64,000 nucleotides of DNA from positions 1,240,001-1,304,000 of the forward strand of contig NZ_FNKB01000001.1 in NCBI RefSeq assembly GCF_900102345.1, read 5' to 3'. The position numbers were made by a program, and so were the translations under genes. Below are positions 9,029-16,295 of this stretch, in pieces (the stretch's first letter is position 1; the number at the start of each line of letters is the position of its first letter). The notes under the pieces were generated by a model, which was given only the letters and a program-made list of their open reading frames with translations, ran no database searches and was not told the origin of the DNA. Source of the DNA: Leucobacter chromiiresistens (GTDB lineage: Bacteria > Actinomycetota > Actinomycetes > Actinomycetales > Microbacteriaceae).

Positions 9029-9139
9029 GCATCGCAAGAGCATCGCTCTTGCGCAGCCCGCGGCGCGGCTTCGCCGCGGCTCACGGAGCGCAGCGAGGAG
9101 TGGCGGGCTACATGCTCAAGCCGGTGGCTTGAGCATCGC
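8999..9139. repeat. Direct repeat of the response-regulator gene tail, with hairpins between
   Basis: The 37 bases at 8999-9035 (end of the response regulator, encoding AGYMLKPAA-stop, plus seven bases) recur at 9103-9139 with one mismatch (C to T), encoding AGYMLKPVA-stop. Between the copies lie a hairpin (GCAAGAG...CTCTTGC, 9034-9052) and a GC-rich snap-back sequence around 9061-9080. This looks like a recombination or tandem-duplication scar, and a partner kinase gene may have been lost here. Confidence 0.8.
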
Positions 9140-9179
9140 TTTCGTTGAAGGAGAACATCTCTGCCTGACACGTGAAGCG

Positions 9180-9278
9180 AAGGCGGGATCGGGGCTGACG
9201 GTTTGCTGGTCGGGTCTGGCAGCAACCGCGGCGAAGCCGCAGTTGCCGGAGGCAAGCCGGCAGCCCCGATCCCGCCTT
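9180..9278. repeat. Large inverted repeat with nested hairpin
   Basis: An 18-base arm (AAGGCGGGATCGGGGCTG, from about 9180) has its exact complement at about 9260-9277, separated by about 62 bases. Inside the loop is a second hairpin, GCAACCGCGGC-GAA-GCCGCAGTTGC, with one mismatch. It lies between the duplicated response-regulator tail and the rplJ promoter. It has no T-run and could be a REP/BIME-like element or a terminator separating the two units. Confidence 0.65.
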
Positions 9279-9306
9279 TGCGTTCCCAGAGGTGAACTGG
9301 TAGAGT
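9278..9306 (+). promoter_or_regulatory. Promoter of rplJ-rplL
   Basis: TTGCGT (9278-9283), a 17-base spacer and TAGAGT (9301-9306) form a good sigma-A-type promoter. Transcription from about 9313 would give a leader of about 230 bases before rplJ. Confidence 0.6.
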
Positions 9307-9312
9307 CTCCCG

Positions 9313-9541
9313 TGGCCCAAGACCGCCGGTAGGATCCGCGAGGATCCCGGAACGTTCGCGAAAGCGAAGACCTGCGCAGGTGCAGAACTCCTTGAGTACG
9401 GGATCTCGATCCCGGTCTTCTGAAGCTCCGTGCATGCGCGCCGGAGCTTTTCTCGTTTTCGGGAGTCCCGAACGAATCGCTCCGAGCGGCGCGGCCCCCG
9501 AGCGGCAACCGCCGCGCGGGTACGACAAGTTAGGGAGCGCC
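9313..9541 (+). ncRNA. L10-type ribosomal protein mRNA leader with attenuator-like hairpin
   Basis: The long untranslated region before rplJ can fold and occupies the place of the autoregulatory L10 leader, at which the L10-(L12)4 complex represses its own synthesis in many bacteria. Near 9423-9449 an 8-base-pair hairpin (AAGCTCCG/CGGAGCTT) is followed by a T-rich run to 9459, the form of an intrinsic terminator, so attenuation is possible. The leader function is inferred from position; I did not match the kink-turn consensus base by base. Confidence 0.5.
9423..9459 (+). terminator. Attenuator-like hairpin in the rplJ leader
   Basis: An 8-base-pair stem with an 11-base loop is followed by TTTTCTCGTTTT. 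It lies inside the rplJ leader rather than at a gene end, which suggests conditional termination. Confidence 0.45.
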
Positions 9542-10051
9542 ATGGCTACGAAGGACGCTACGGTCACCGATCTTCAGCAGAAGTTTGAAGAGTCGAACGC
9601 CGTTCTGCTGACTGAGTACCGCGGACTTTCGGTTGCTGAGCTGCGGGAACTCCGCGACGGCATCCGCGAGCACGCGACGTACGCTGTGGCGAAGAACACG
9701 CTGACGAAGATTGCGGCCAACAACGCCGGGATCACCGCTTTCGATGACGAGCTCGCCGGTCCTTCGGCTCTCGCCTTCGTGCACGGTGACACCGTCGCGG
9801 TCGCAAAGTCGCTGCGTGACTTCGCCAAGGCACACCCTCTTTTGGTGGTGAAGGCGGGCTACTTCGATGGCAACGCCATGACCGCCGCTGAGGTAGGCAA
9901 GCTTGCCGATCTCGAGAGCCGCGAGGTGCTGCTGGCCAAGGCCGCAGGCGCCATGCAGGCTGCTCTGGTCGGTGCTGCACAGCTGTTCGCCGCCCTGCCC
10001 GCCAAGGCCGCCCGCGGCTTCGGTGCGCTGCAGGAGAAGCAGGACGCGTAA
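9542..10051 (+). CDS. rplJ: 50S ribosomal protein L10
   Basis: Large-subunit protein L10, 169 residues, base of the ribosomal stalk that recruits translation factors through L7/L12. The N-terminal domain begins [15 protein letters not shown] with the conserved LTEYRGLSV and VAKNTL segments; the C-terminal helix ([19 protein letters not shown]) binds L12 dimers. ATG 9542 has an AGGGAG ribosome site at 9532-9537. It is followed by rplL after 77 bases. Codon choice is more biased (fewer rare triplets) than in its neighbours, as expected for high expression. Confidence 0.97.
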   Translation: MATKDATVTDLQQKFEESNAVLLTEYRGLSVAELRELRDGIREHATYAVAKNTLTKIAANNAGITAFDDELAGPSALAFVHGDTVAVAKSLRDFAKAHPLLVVKAGYFDGNAMTAAEVGKLADLESREVLLAKAAGAMQAALVGAAQLFAALPAKAARGFGALQEKQDA

Positions 10052-10128
10052 GACTCGGCTCACGCCGGATCGGTTATACAACCCCGCCCGTGCGCTTCGC
10101 GCACAGGCACACATCAAGGAGAAACATT

Positions 10129-10506
10129 ATGGCTAAGCTTTCCACCGAAGAGCTGCTCGAGCAGTTCAAGGAGCTCACCCTCATCGAGCTCTCCGAGTTC
10201 GTCAAGGCGTTCGAGGAGACCTTCGACGTCTCCGCCGCTGCTCCGGTCGCCGTTGCTGCTGCTCCGGCCGCCGCTGCTGAGGCCGTCGAGGAGAAGGACG
10301 AGTTCGACGTCGTCCTCGAGTCGGCTGGCGACAAGAAGATCCAGGTCATCAAGGTCGTGCGCGAGCTGACCGGCCTGGGCCTCGGCGAGGCGAAGTCGCT
10401 CGTGGAGGAGGCTCCCAAGAACGTGCTCGAGGGCGCGAAGAAGGAAGCCGCTGAAGAAGCGAAGGCGAAGCTCGAAGAGGCAGGCGCGGGCGTCAAGCTC
10501 GTCTGA
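10129..10506 (+). CDS. rplL: 50S ribosomal protein L7/L12
   Basis: Stalk protein L12, 125 residues. The N-terminal dimerisation domain ([29 protein letters not shown]) is followed by an Ala-rich hinge (about residues 36-55) and the C-terminal factor-binding domain with [27 protein letters not shown] 10129 has an AAGGAG ribosome site eight bases upstream. It is co-transcribed with rplJ, and a strong intrinsic terminator follows. Confidence 0.98.
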   Translation: MAKLSTEELLEQFKELTLIELSEFVKAFEETFDVSAAAPVAVAAAPAAAAEAVEEKDEFDVVLESAGDKKIQVIKVVRELTGLGLGEAKSLVEEAPKNVLEGAKKEAAEEAKAKLEEAGAGVKLV

Positions 10507-10549
10507 TTCGCTGTGATGGGGCTCACGCGCTGAGTCTCGTTTCCTGCGG

Positions 10550-10589
10550 GGGCAGGTTCACCGAGAGGTGAACCTGCCCTTGCTGTTTC
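10550..10589 (+). terminator. Intrinsic terminator after rplL
   Basis: A perfect 13-base-pair stem (GGGCAGGTTCACC / GGTGAACCTGCCC) with a GAGA loop is followed by TTGCTGTTTCT. Confidence 0.9.
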
Positions 10590-10702
10590 TACCGGGAGCA
10601 ACGCTGGAGTTCGCTTCCCGGAAGTGGTAATTTGAGGCGGCCGCACCGGTCGACCCAGCTCTCGAGCGTCGACTGCGGCGCAGCTCGCAGAAAGGATCCC
10701 CC

Positions 10703-12439
10703 GTGGCCCTTATCGCCCTGACGCTTCGACATGCGAGGCAGTACTGGCCCTTCATCGTCGCCGTGCTCGTGCTCCAACTGCTGTCGACGATCGCAGCGCT
10801 CTGGCTGCCGAGCCTGAATGCCCAGATCATCGATCAGGGCATCGCCCAGGGCGACACGGGATTCATCTGGAGCACCGGCGGCACGATGCTGCTGGTGTCG
10901 CTCGGGCAGGTCGCCACCGCGGTGATCGCCGTGTACTTCGGCGCGCGCACCTCGATGGGCGTCGGCCGTGACCTGCGCCGCGAGGTGTACCGCAAGGTCG
11001 ACTCGCTGAGCACGCTCGAGGCCACGAAGTTCGGGGCGGGCACGCTGATCACCCGCGGCACGAACGACGTGCAGCAGATTCAGATGCTCGTGCTGATGAC
11101 GCTGAACTTCATGGTCACGGCGCCCATCATGGCCGTCGGCGGCATCATCATGGCGCTCCGCGAAGACGCCGGCATGGCGTGGCTCGTCTGGGCATCGGTG
11201 GCGATCCTCGCCGTCATCGTGGGCTTCCTGGTGTGGATCCTCCTCCCGCTCTTCCGCACCATGCAGACGCGGGTCGATGCCATCAACGGGGTGCTCCGCG
11301 AGCAGATCATGGGCATCCGCGTCGTGCGCGCGTTCGTGCGCGAGAACTTCGAGGCGGATCGCTACGAGCGCGCCAACCGCGACATCACTGAGGTGTCGGT
11401 GAAGGTCGGCAACGTCTTCGTGCTCATGTTCCCGGTCATCATGATGGTGCTGCACTTTGCGACGGCCGCCGTGCTGTGGTTCGGCGGGCATCGCGTCGAC
11501 GACGGCCTCGTGCAGGTCGGATCGCTCACCGCCTTCCTCCAGTACCTGCTGCAGATTCTGATGGCCGTGATGATGGGCGTCTTCATGACGATGATGATCC
11601 CGCGCGCCGTCGTCTGCGCCGAGCGCATCCGCGAACTCCTCGACACGCGCTCCACGCTCTCGTTCCCCGCCGAGCAGACCGTGGCCACCCCCGCATCGGG
11701 CCGCATCGAGTTCTCCGGGGTCACCTTCGGGTTTCCCGGCGCCGAGAAGCCCGTGATCACGGGGGCGAGCTTCACCGCCGAGGCCGGGAAGACGACGGCC
11801 ATCATCGGGTCCACCGGTGCCGGCAAGACCGTGCTGCTGAACCTGCTGCTCCGGCTCTACGACCCCCAGGAGGGGGCGATCACCATCGATGGGGCTTCGA
11901 TCGATGCGCTCACCCGGGCGCAGCTCGCCGAGACCGTGAGCCTCGTGCCGCAGCGGCCGTACCTCTTCTCGGGCACGATCGCCTCGAACCTCCGCTTCGG
12001 CCGCACCGACGCGAGCGACGAGGAGCTGTGGGAGGCGCTGCGCATCGCGCAGGGCGCCGACTTCGTGCGCGAGAAGGAACTCGGCCTCGACGAGCCCGTG
12101 TCGCAGGGCGGCACGAGCGTTTCGGGAGGTCAGCGGCAGCGCCTGTCGATCGCGCGGGCGCTCGTCGCCAAGCCGCGCGTGTACCTCTTCGACGACTCCT
12201 TCTCGGCGCTCGACGTCGCGACCGACGCGAAGCTGCGCGCAGCGCTGCCCGAGGCGACCGCCGGCGCGACCACCATCATCGTGGCGCAGCGCGTCTCGAC
12301 CATCACCGAGGCCGACCAGATCCTCGTCGTCGAGGCCGGCGAGATCGTCGACCGCGGCACCCACACCCAACTGCTCGAGACCAGCGACGTCTATCGCGAG
12401 ATCGTGCGGTCACAACTCGAATCGGCGGAGGCGGCGTAA
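10703..12439 (+). CDS. ABC exporter subunit, degenerate-site half (TMD-NBD)
   Basis: A 578-residue half-transporter: a six-helix exporter domain (about 1-330) and an ATPase domain with GSTGAGKT (about 370), Q-loop PQRPYLFSG, VSGGQRQR and Walker B YLFDDSFSALD. The residue after the Walker B Asp is Asp rather than the catalytic Glu, which marks the degenerate site of heterodimeric exporters such as TM287/288 or BmrCD. GTG 10703 has AAAGGA upstream. Its TAA shares a base with the next ATG, so the two subunits are coupled. The likely role is drug, lipid or peptide efflux; the substrate is unknown. Confidence 0.88.
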   Translation: MALIALTLRHARQYWPFIVAVLVLQLLSTIAALWLPSLNAQIIDQGIAQGDTGFIWSTGGTMLLVSLGQVATAVIAVYFGARTSMGVGRDLRREVYRKVDSLSTLEATKFGAGTLITRGTNDVQQIQMLVLMTLNFMVTAPIMAVGGIIMALREDAGMAWLVWASVAILAVIVGFLVWILLPLFRTMQTRVDAINGVLREQIMGIRVVRAFVRENFEADRYERANRDITEVSVKVGNVFVLMFPVIMMVLHFATAAVLWFGGHRVDDGLVQVGSLTAFLQYLLQILMAVMMGVFMTMMIPRAVVCAERIRELLDTRSTLSFPAEQTVATPASGRIEFSGVTFGFPGAEKPVITGASFTAEAGKTTAIIGSTGAGKTVLLNLLLRLYDPQEGAITIDGASIDALTRAQLAETVSLVPQRPYLFSGTIASNLRFGRTDASDEELWEALRIAQGADFVREKELGLDEPVSQGGTSVSGGQRQRLSIARALVAKPRVYLFDDSFSALDVATDAKLRAALPEATAGATTIIVAQRVSTITEADQILVVEAGEIVDRGTHTQLLETSDVYREIVRSQLESAEAA

Positions 12440-14490
12440 TGGCTCGAAAGCGATCCGCGGCGGAGGCGGCGCCGGCCGAAGACCTCGAGCTGCCCGACGA
12501 CTACCAGCCTGACAACGACGACTGGACGGGCGGTCAGCCCGTGAAGAAGGCGAAGCACTTCTGGCCGTCGGCGAAGCGCCTCGTCGGGCTGCTCGCGCCG
12601 CACAAATGGCAGTTCGCGCTCGTCGTGCTGCTCGTGGTCGGGTCCGTGGTGCTGACCGTGATCGCGCCGAAGATCCTCGGCCAGGCGATGGACGTCATCT
12701 TCAACGGCATCCTGGGGAAGCAGCTGCCCGAGGGCATCACCCGCGAGCAGGCCGTCGAGGCGGCCCGCGCATCGGGCAACGACCAGTTCGCCGAAGTGCT
12801 GGCCGGGGCCGACATCGTGCCGGGGGCGGGAATCGACTTCGGGCTGCTCGGCCGGCTGATCCTCATCGTGCTCGGCATGTACCTCGTCGCGTCGGTGCTC
12901 ATGTGGCTGCAGGGCTTCGTCTTGAACCGGCTCGTGATGAACGTCGTGTACCGGCTGCGCGCCGACATCGAGGCGAAGATCAACCGCCTGCCGCTGAGCT
13001 ACTTCGACGGGCGGCAGCGCGGCGACGTGCTCTCGCGCGTGACGAACGACGTCGACAATATTCAGCAGGCGCTGCAGCAGGCGCTCTCGCAACTCGTGCA
13101 GTCGCTGCTCATGGTGATCGGGATCGCGGCGATGATGTTCATCGTGTCTTGGCAGCTCGCTCTGATCGCCCTCATCGCCCTGCCGCTCTCGGGCATCGTC
13201 GCGGGCGTCGTCGGCGTGCGCGCCCAGAAGCTCTTCGTCGCCCAGTGGAAGCACACGGGCGACCTGAACGGGCACATCGAGGAGTCGTTCACGGGTCACG
13301 AGCTGGTGCGCATCTTCAACCGCGACGCCGACATGCTCGACGAGTTCGACCGCCGCAACGAGGGGCTCTACGGCGCCGCGTACCGCGCGCAGGCGCTCTC
13401 GGGCACCATCATGCCGGCGATGCAGTTCGTGCAGTATCTGAGCTACGTGCTCATCGCCGTGGTGGGCGCGCTCCGCGTGACGGGAGGCCAGATGACCCTC
13501 GGCGACGTCACCGCCTTCATCCAGTACTCGCGCGAGTTCTCGCAGCCCATCGCCGAGATGGCCGGCATGGCGAACATGCTGCAGTCGGGCGTCGCCTCGG
13601 CCGAGCGCACCTTCGAGCTGCTCGACGCCGACGAGCAGGACGCCGACACGGCGTCGGAGCGGCTGCCCGAGCGCACGAGCGGCCACGTGCAGTTCGAGGG
13701 CGTGGCCTTCAGCTACGAGCCGTCGCAGCCGCTGATCGAGGGGCTCTCGCTCGAGGCGCGCCCCGGGCACACCGTCGCGATCGTCGGGCCGACGGGAGCG
13801 GGCAAGACCACGCTCGTCAACCTCGTGATGCGGTTTTACGAGCTGAATCGCGGGCGCATCCTGCTCGACGGCGTCGATATCACCCACCTGGCGCGCGCCG
13901 AGCTGCGCAGCCAGGTCGGCATGGTGCTGCAGGATGCCTGGCTCTTCGAGGGCACCATCCGCGAGAACATCAGGTACGGCCGGCTCGACGCGACGGACGA
14001 CGAGGTGGTCGCGGCCGCCGAGGCGACGATGGTGGATCGGTTCGTGCGGCAGCTGCCGGAGGGCTACGACACCGTCATCTCGGAGAACGGCTCCTCGCTG
14101 TCGGCGGGGGAGCGGCAGCTGCTCACGATCGCTCGCGCCTTCATCGCGAACCCATCGCTGCTGATCCTCGACGAGGCCACCTCGTCGGTCGACACCCGCA
14201 CGGAGGTGCTGGTGCAGCAGGCGATGCGCGCGCTGCGGGCCGACCGCACCTCGTTCGTGATCGCGCACCGACTGTCGACCATCCGCGACGCCGACACCAT
14301 CCTCATGATGGAGCGCGGCAGCATCGTCGAGCAGGGATCGCACGAGGAGCTGCTCGCGCGGCGAGGCGCGTACTACGCGCTGTACCAGGCGCAGTTCGCC
14401 GGTGAGGATGCCGAGGAGAGCGCCGGGCTCGACGCCGGCGCGGGCGCCGGATCCATCGCGTCGGCCGGGCACGAGGAGCCCGGCCGCTGA
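12439..14490 (+). CDS. ABC exporter subunit, catalytic half (TMD-NBD)
   Basis: A 683-residue partner half-transporter. The charged N-terminal extension (about residues 1-45, rich in Glu/Asp/Lys) is longer than usual and may bind a cytoplasmic factor. Between the first two helices is a periplasm-facing insert (about 83-135). The ATPase domain has GPTGAGKTT (about 454), QDAWLFEG, the signature LSAGERQLL and a canonical Walker B LLILDEATSSVD with the catalytic Glu. The C-terminus has an acidic/Ala tail. Paired with the preceding degenerate subunit, it forms an asymmetric exporter with one full hydrolysis site. Confidence 0.88.
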   Translation: MARKRSAAEAAPAEDLELPDDYQPDNDDWTGGQPVKKAKHFWPSAKRLVGLLAPHKWQFALVVLLVVGSVVLTVIAPKILGQAMDVIFNGILGKQLPEGITREQAVEAARASGNDQFAEVLAGADIVPGAGIDFGLLGRLILIVLGMYLVASVLMWLQGFVLNRLVMNVVYRLRADIEAKINRLPLSYFDGRQRGDVLSRVTNDVDNIQQALQQALSQLVQSLLMVIGIAAMMFIVSWQLALIALIALPLSGIVAGVVGVRAQKLFVAQWKHTGDLNGHIEESFTGHELVRIFNRDADMLDEFDRRNEGLYGAAYRAQALSGTIMPAMQFVQYLSYVLIAVVGALRVTGGQMTLGDVTAFIQYSREFSQPIAEMAGMANMLQSGVASAERTFELLDADEQDADTASERLPERTSGHVQFEGVAFSYEPSQPLIEGLSLEARPGHTVAIVGPTGAGKTTLVNLVMRFYELNRGRILLDGVDITHLARAELRSQVGMVLQDAWLFEGTIRENIRYGRLDATDDEVVAAAEATMVDRFVRQLPEGYDTVISENGSSLSAGERQLLTIARAFIANPSLLILDEATSSVDTRTEVLVQQAMRALRADRTSFVIAHRLSTIRDADTILMMERGSIVEQGSHEELLARRGAYYALYQAQFAGEDAEESAGLDAGAGAGSIASAGHEEPGR

Positions 14491-14609
14491 GCGAGCGCTG
14501 ACCGGTCGGCTCGCGGGTGCTGACCGGTCGGCGCGCGGTCGGGGCACGGTCAGCGCGCGGGAGCAGGAGTCGGCGCGCGGGCGCGTACCGAACGAGGCGC
14601 AACGTCGGG

Positions 14610-14615
14610 TAGACT
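14610..14615 (+). promoter_or_regulatory. -10 element of the SRP RNA gene
   Basis: TAGACT lies five bases before the predicted 5' end of the SRP RNA. No clear -35 was seen. Confidence 0.45.
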
Positions 14616-14620
14616 GGTCT

Positions 14621-14712
14621 GGCTCCCCACGTGGCGCTATCTCAGGGAACTCCCCCAGGTCGGAAACGAAGCAAGGGTACCTGGGCTCTGGCGGGTGCGT
14701 GGGGAGTATTTT
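14621..14712 (+). ncRNA. ffs: Signal recognition particle RNA, small bacterial (4.5S) type
   Basis: The ends pair (CTCCCCACG at 14623-14631 with CGTGGGGAG at 14698-14706), and the tip carries the SRP core: AGGTCGGAAACGAAGCA followed by the complementary ACCT, equivalent to the GGAA/GCA internal loop that binds Ffh. The 3' end runs into TATTTT. Its length of about 90 bases suits the short bacterial form, and the position just upstream of the dnaX-recR region is a common location for ffs. Confidence 0.88.
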
Positions 14713-14764
14713 CGTCCCCCCGGGGCGGCGGGTGCGCATCGAGCGCGAGCCCGTCGGCGGAGAG

Positions 14765-14770
14765 TACGAT
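14765..14770 (+). promoter_or_regulatory. Candidate -10 element for a leaderless transcript
   Basis: TACGAT lies six bases before ATG 14777, fitting a leaderless mRNA. Confidence 0.45.
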
Positions 14771-14776
14771 CGGTGC

Positions 14777-16249
14777 ATGCACTCTTCTGAGGGAGCGGCC
14801 GTAGTCGGAGCGGGCCCGAACGGGCTCGCCGCAGCGGTCACGCTCGCACGCGCCGGCGTTCCCGTGACGGTGTTCGAAGCCGCGGAGACGATCGGCGGGG
14901 GCACGCGCACGACGGAGCTCGTCGAGCCGGGAGTGCTGCACGACGTCTGCTCGGCGATCCATCCGATGGCGCTGGCGACCGGGTTCTTCCGAGCGTTCGA
15001 GATCGAGCGGCGCATGGAGTTCGTGGTGCCCGAGGCCTCGTTCGCGAACCCGCTCGACGGCCGTGCCGGGGGCGGGTCGGATCGCGCGGCGATCGCCTAC
15101 CACGACCTCGACCGCACCGTCGCCGAGCTGGGCCGCGACGGGAGCGCGTACGGGCGCTTCTACCGTCCGCTCCTCGCCCGCATGCCCGATGTGCTCGACT
15201 TTGCGCTGGGCGGCGGCATGCTGCGCTGGCCGGCCCCCCCGATCGCCGCCGCCCTCACCGGGCTGCGCGCGCTCGAGCAGGGCACGCCGCTGTGGAACCT
15301 GCGGTTCCGCGAGGCGGCGGCGCCGGCTCTGCTCTCCGGCGTCGCGGCGCACAGCATCGGACGGCTGCCGAACCTGGCGACCGCCGGGGTGGGGCTGGTG
15401 CTCGGCGCCCTCGCCCACACGGTGGGGTGGCCGGTGCCGGTCGGGGGATCCCGCGCCATCACCGATGCGCTCGCCACCGATCTGCTGGCGCACGGGGGTC
15501 GGATCGAGACCGGGCATCCGATCGACGACATCCGCGAGCTCGGCGCGTACCGCGTGCGCCTCTTCGACACCTCCGCCCGCGGGCTGGAGCGAATCGCCGG
15601 GTCGGCGCTGCCGGCGCGGTACCGGCGGGCGCTGCGGCGCTTCTCGTACGGCGACGCCGCGACGAAGGTCGACTTCGTGCTCGACGGGCCGATTCCGTGG
15701 AGCGACCCGCGGGTCTCCCAGGCGCCCACCGTGCACGTCGGCGGCAGCCGGCCCGAGCTCGCGGCCTCGGAGCGGATCGTCGCCTCGGGCGGGCACCCGG
15801 CGCGCCCGTACGTGCTGCTCGCGCAGACCGCGGAGTTCGATCCCGGGCGGAACGCGCCCGGCGTCAACGCCGTCTGGTCGTACACGCATGTGCCCAGCGG
15901 ATCGACGGTCGACATGGCCGAGCCGGTGATCCGGCAGATCGAGCGATTCGCCCCGGGGTTCCGCGACCGGATCCGCGCCGTGCGGGTGACGACGGCCGAC
16001 GAGATGTCGCGCTACAACCGCAATTACCACGGCGGAGACTTCAGCGCGGGGGCCATCACCCTGCCGCAGCTCATCGCACGGCCCACGGTGTCGGCGGATC
16101 CGTGGCGCACCCCCGGCCGGGGCATCTACCTCGCGTCGTCGTCCACGCCGCCCGGCCCCGGAGTGCACGGACTGAGCGGCTGGTACGCGGCGAAATCGGT
16201 GCTGCGGCACGAGTACGGGCTGCCGGAGCCGGATCTGGGTCTGCGGTAG
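14777..16249 (+). CDS. Phytoene desaturase-like FAD-dependent oxidoreductase
   Basis: A 490-residue flavoprotein of the CrtI/amine-oxidase superfamily. The N-terminal dinucleotide-binding fold is clear (AVVGAGPNGLAAAVTLARAG...VFEAAETIGGGTRT, residues about 8-48) and the C-terminal FAD motif is RTPGRGIYLASSSTPPGPGVHGLSG. No carotenoid gene (crtE, crtB) is nearby, so a carotenoid role is doubtful; related proteins include retinol saturase-like and other phytoene dehydrogenase-related oxidoreductases. The specific substrate is unknown. Confidence 0.82.
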   Translation: MHSSEGAAVVGAGPNGLAAAVTLARAGVPVTVFEAAETIGGGTRTTELVEPGVLHDVCSAIHPMALATGFFRAFEIERRMEFVVPEASFANPLDGRAGGGSDRAAIAYHDLDRTVAELGRDGSAYGRFYRPLLARMPDVLDFALGGGMLRWPAPPIAAALTGLRALEQGTPLWNLRFREAAAPALLSGVAAHSIGRLPNLATAGVGLVLGALAHTVGWPVPVGGSRAITDALATDLLAHGGRIETGHPIDDIRELGAYRVRLFDTSARGLERIAGSALPARYRRALRRFSYGDAATKVDFVLDGPIPWSDPRVSQAPTVHVGGSRPELAASERIVASGGHPARPYVLLAQTAEFDPGRNAPGVNAVWSYTHVPSGSTVDMAEPVIRQIERFAPGFRDRIRAVRVTTADEMSRYNRNYHGGDFSAGAITLPQLIARPTVSADPWRTPGRGIYLASSSTPPGPGVHGLSGWYAAKSVLRHEYGLPEPDLGLR

Positions 16250-16283
16250 CTCCGGCCCCAGCCGGAATGTCGGAGGCCGCCGG

Positions 16284-16289
16284 TAGCAT
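16284..16289 (+). promoter_or_regulatory. Candidate -10 element for leaderless dnaX
   Basis: TAGCAT is followed by six bases and the GTG start of dnaX at 16296. There is no Shine-Dalgarno sequence, in keeping with a leaderless mRNA. Confidence 0.5.
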
Positions 16290-16295
16290 GGTGTC

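Noticed and set aside
14497-14560. Repeats of GCTGACCGGTCGG after the exporter gene as a regulatory array
   Set aside because: Two short copies in a GC-rich spacer; not enough to support a function.
12391-15015. 874-codon minus-strand frame opposite the ABC exporter
   Set aside because: It crosses the SRP RNA and two genes and has no recognisable domain.
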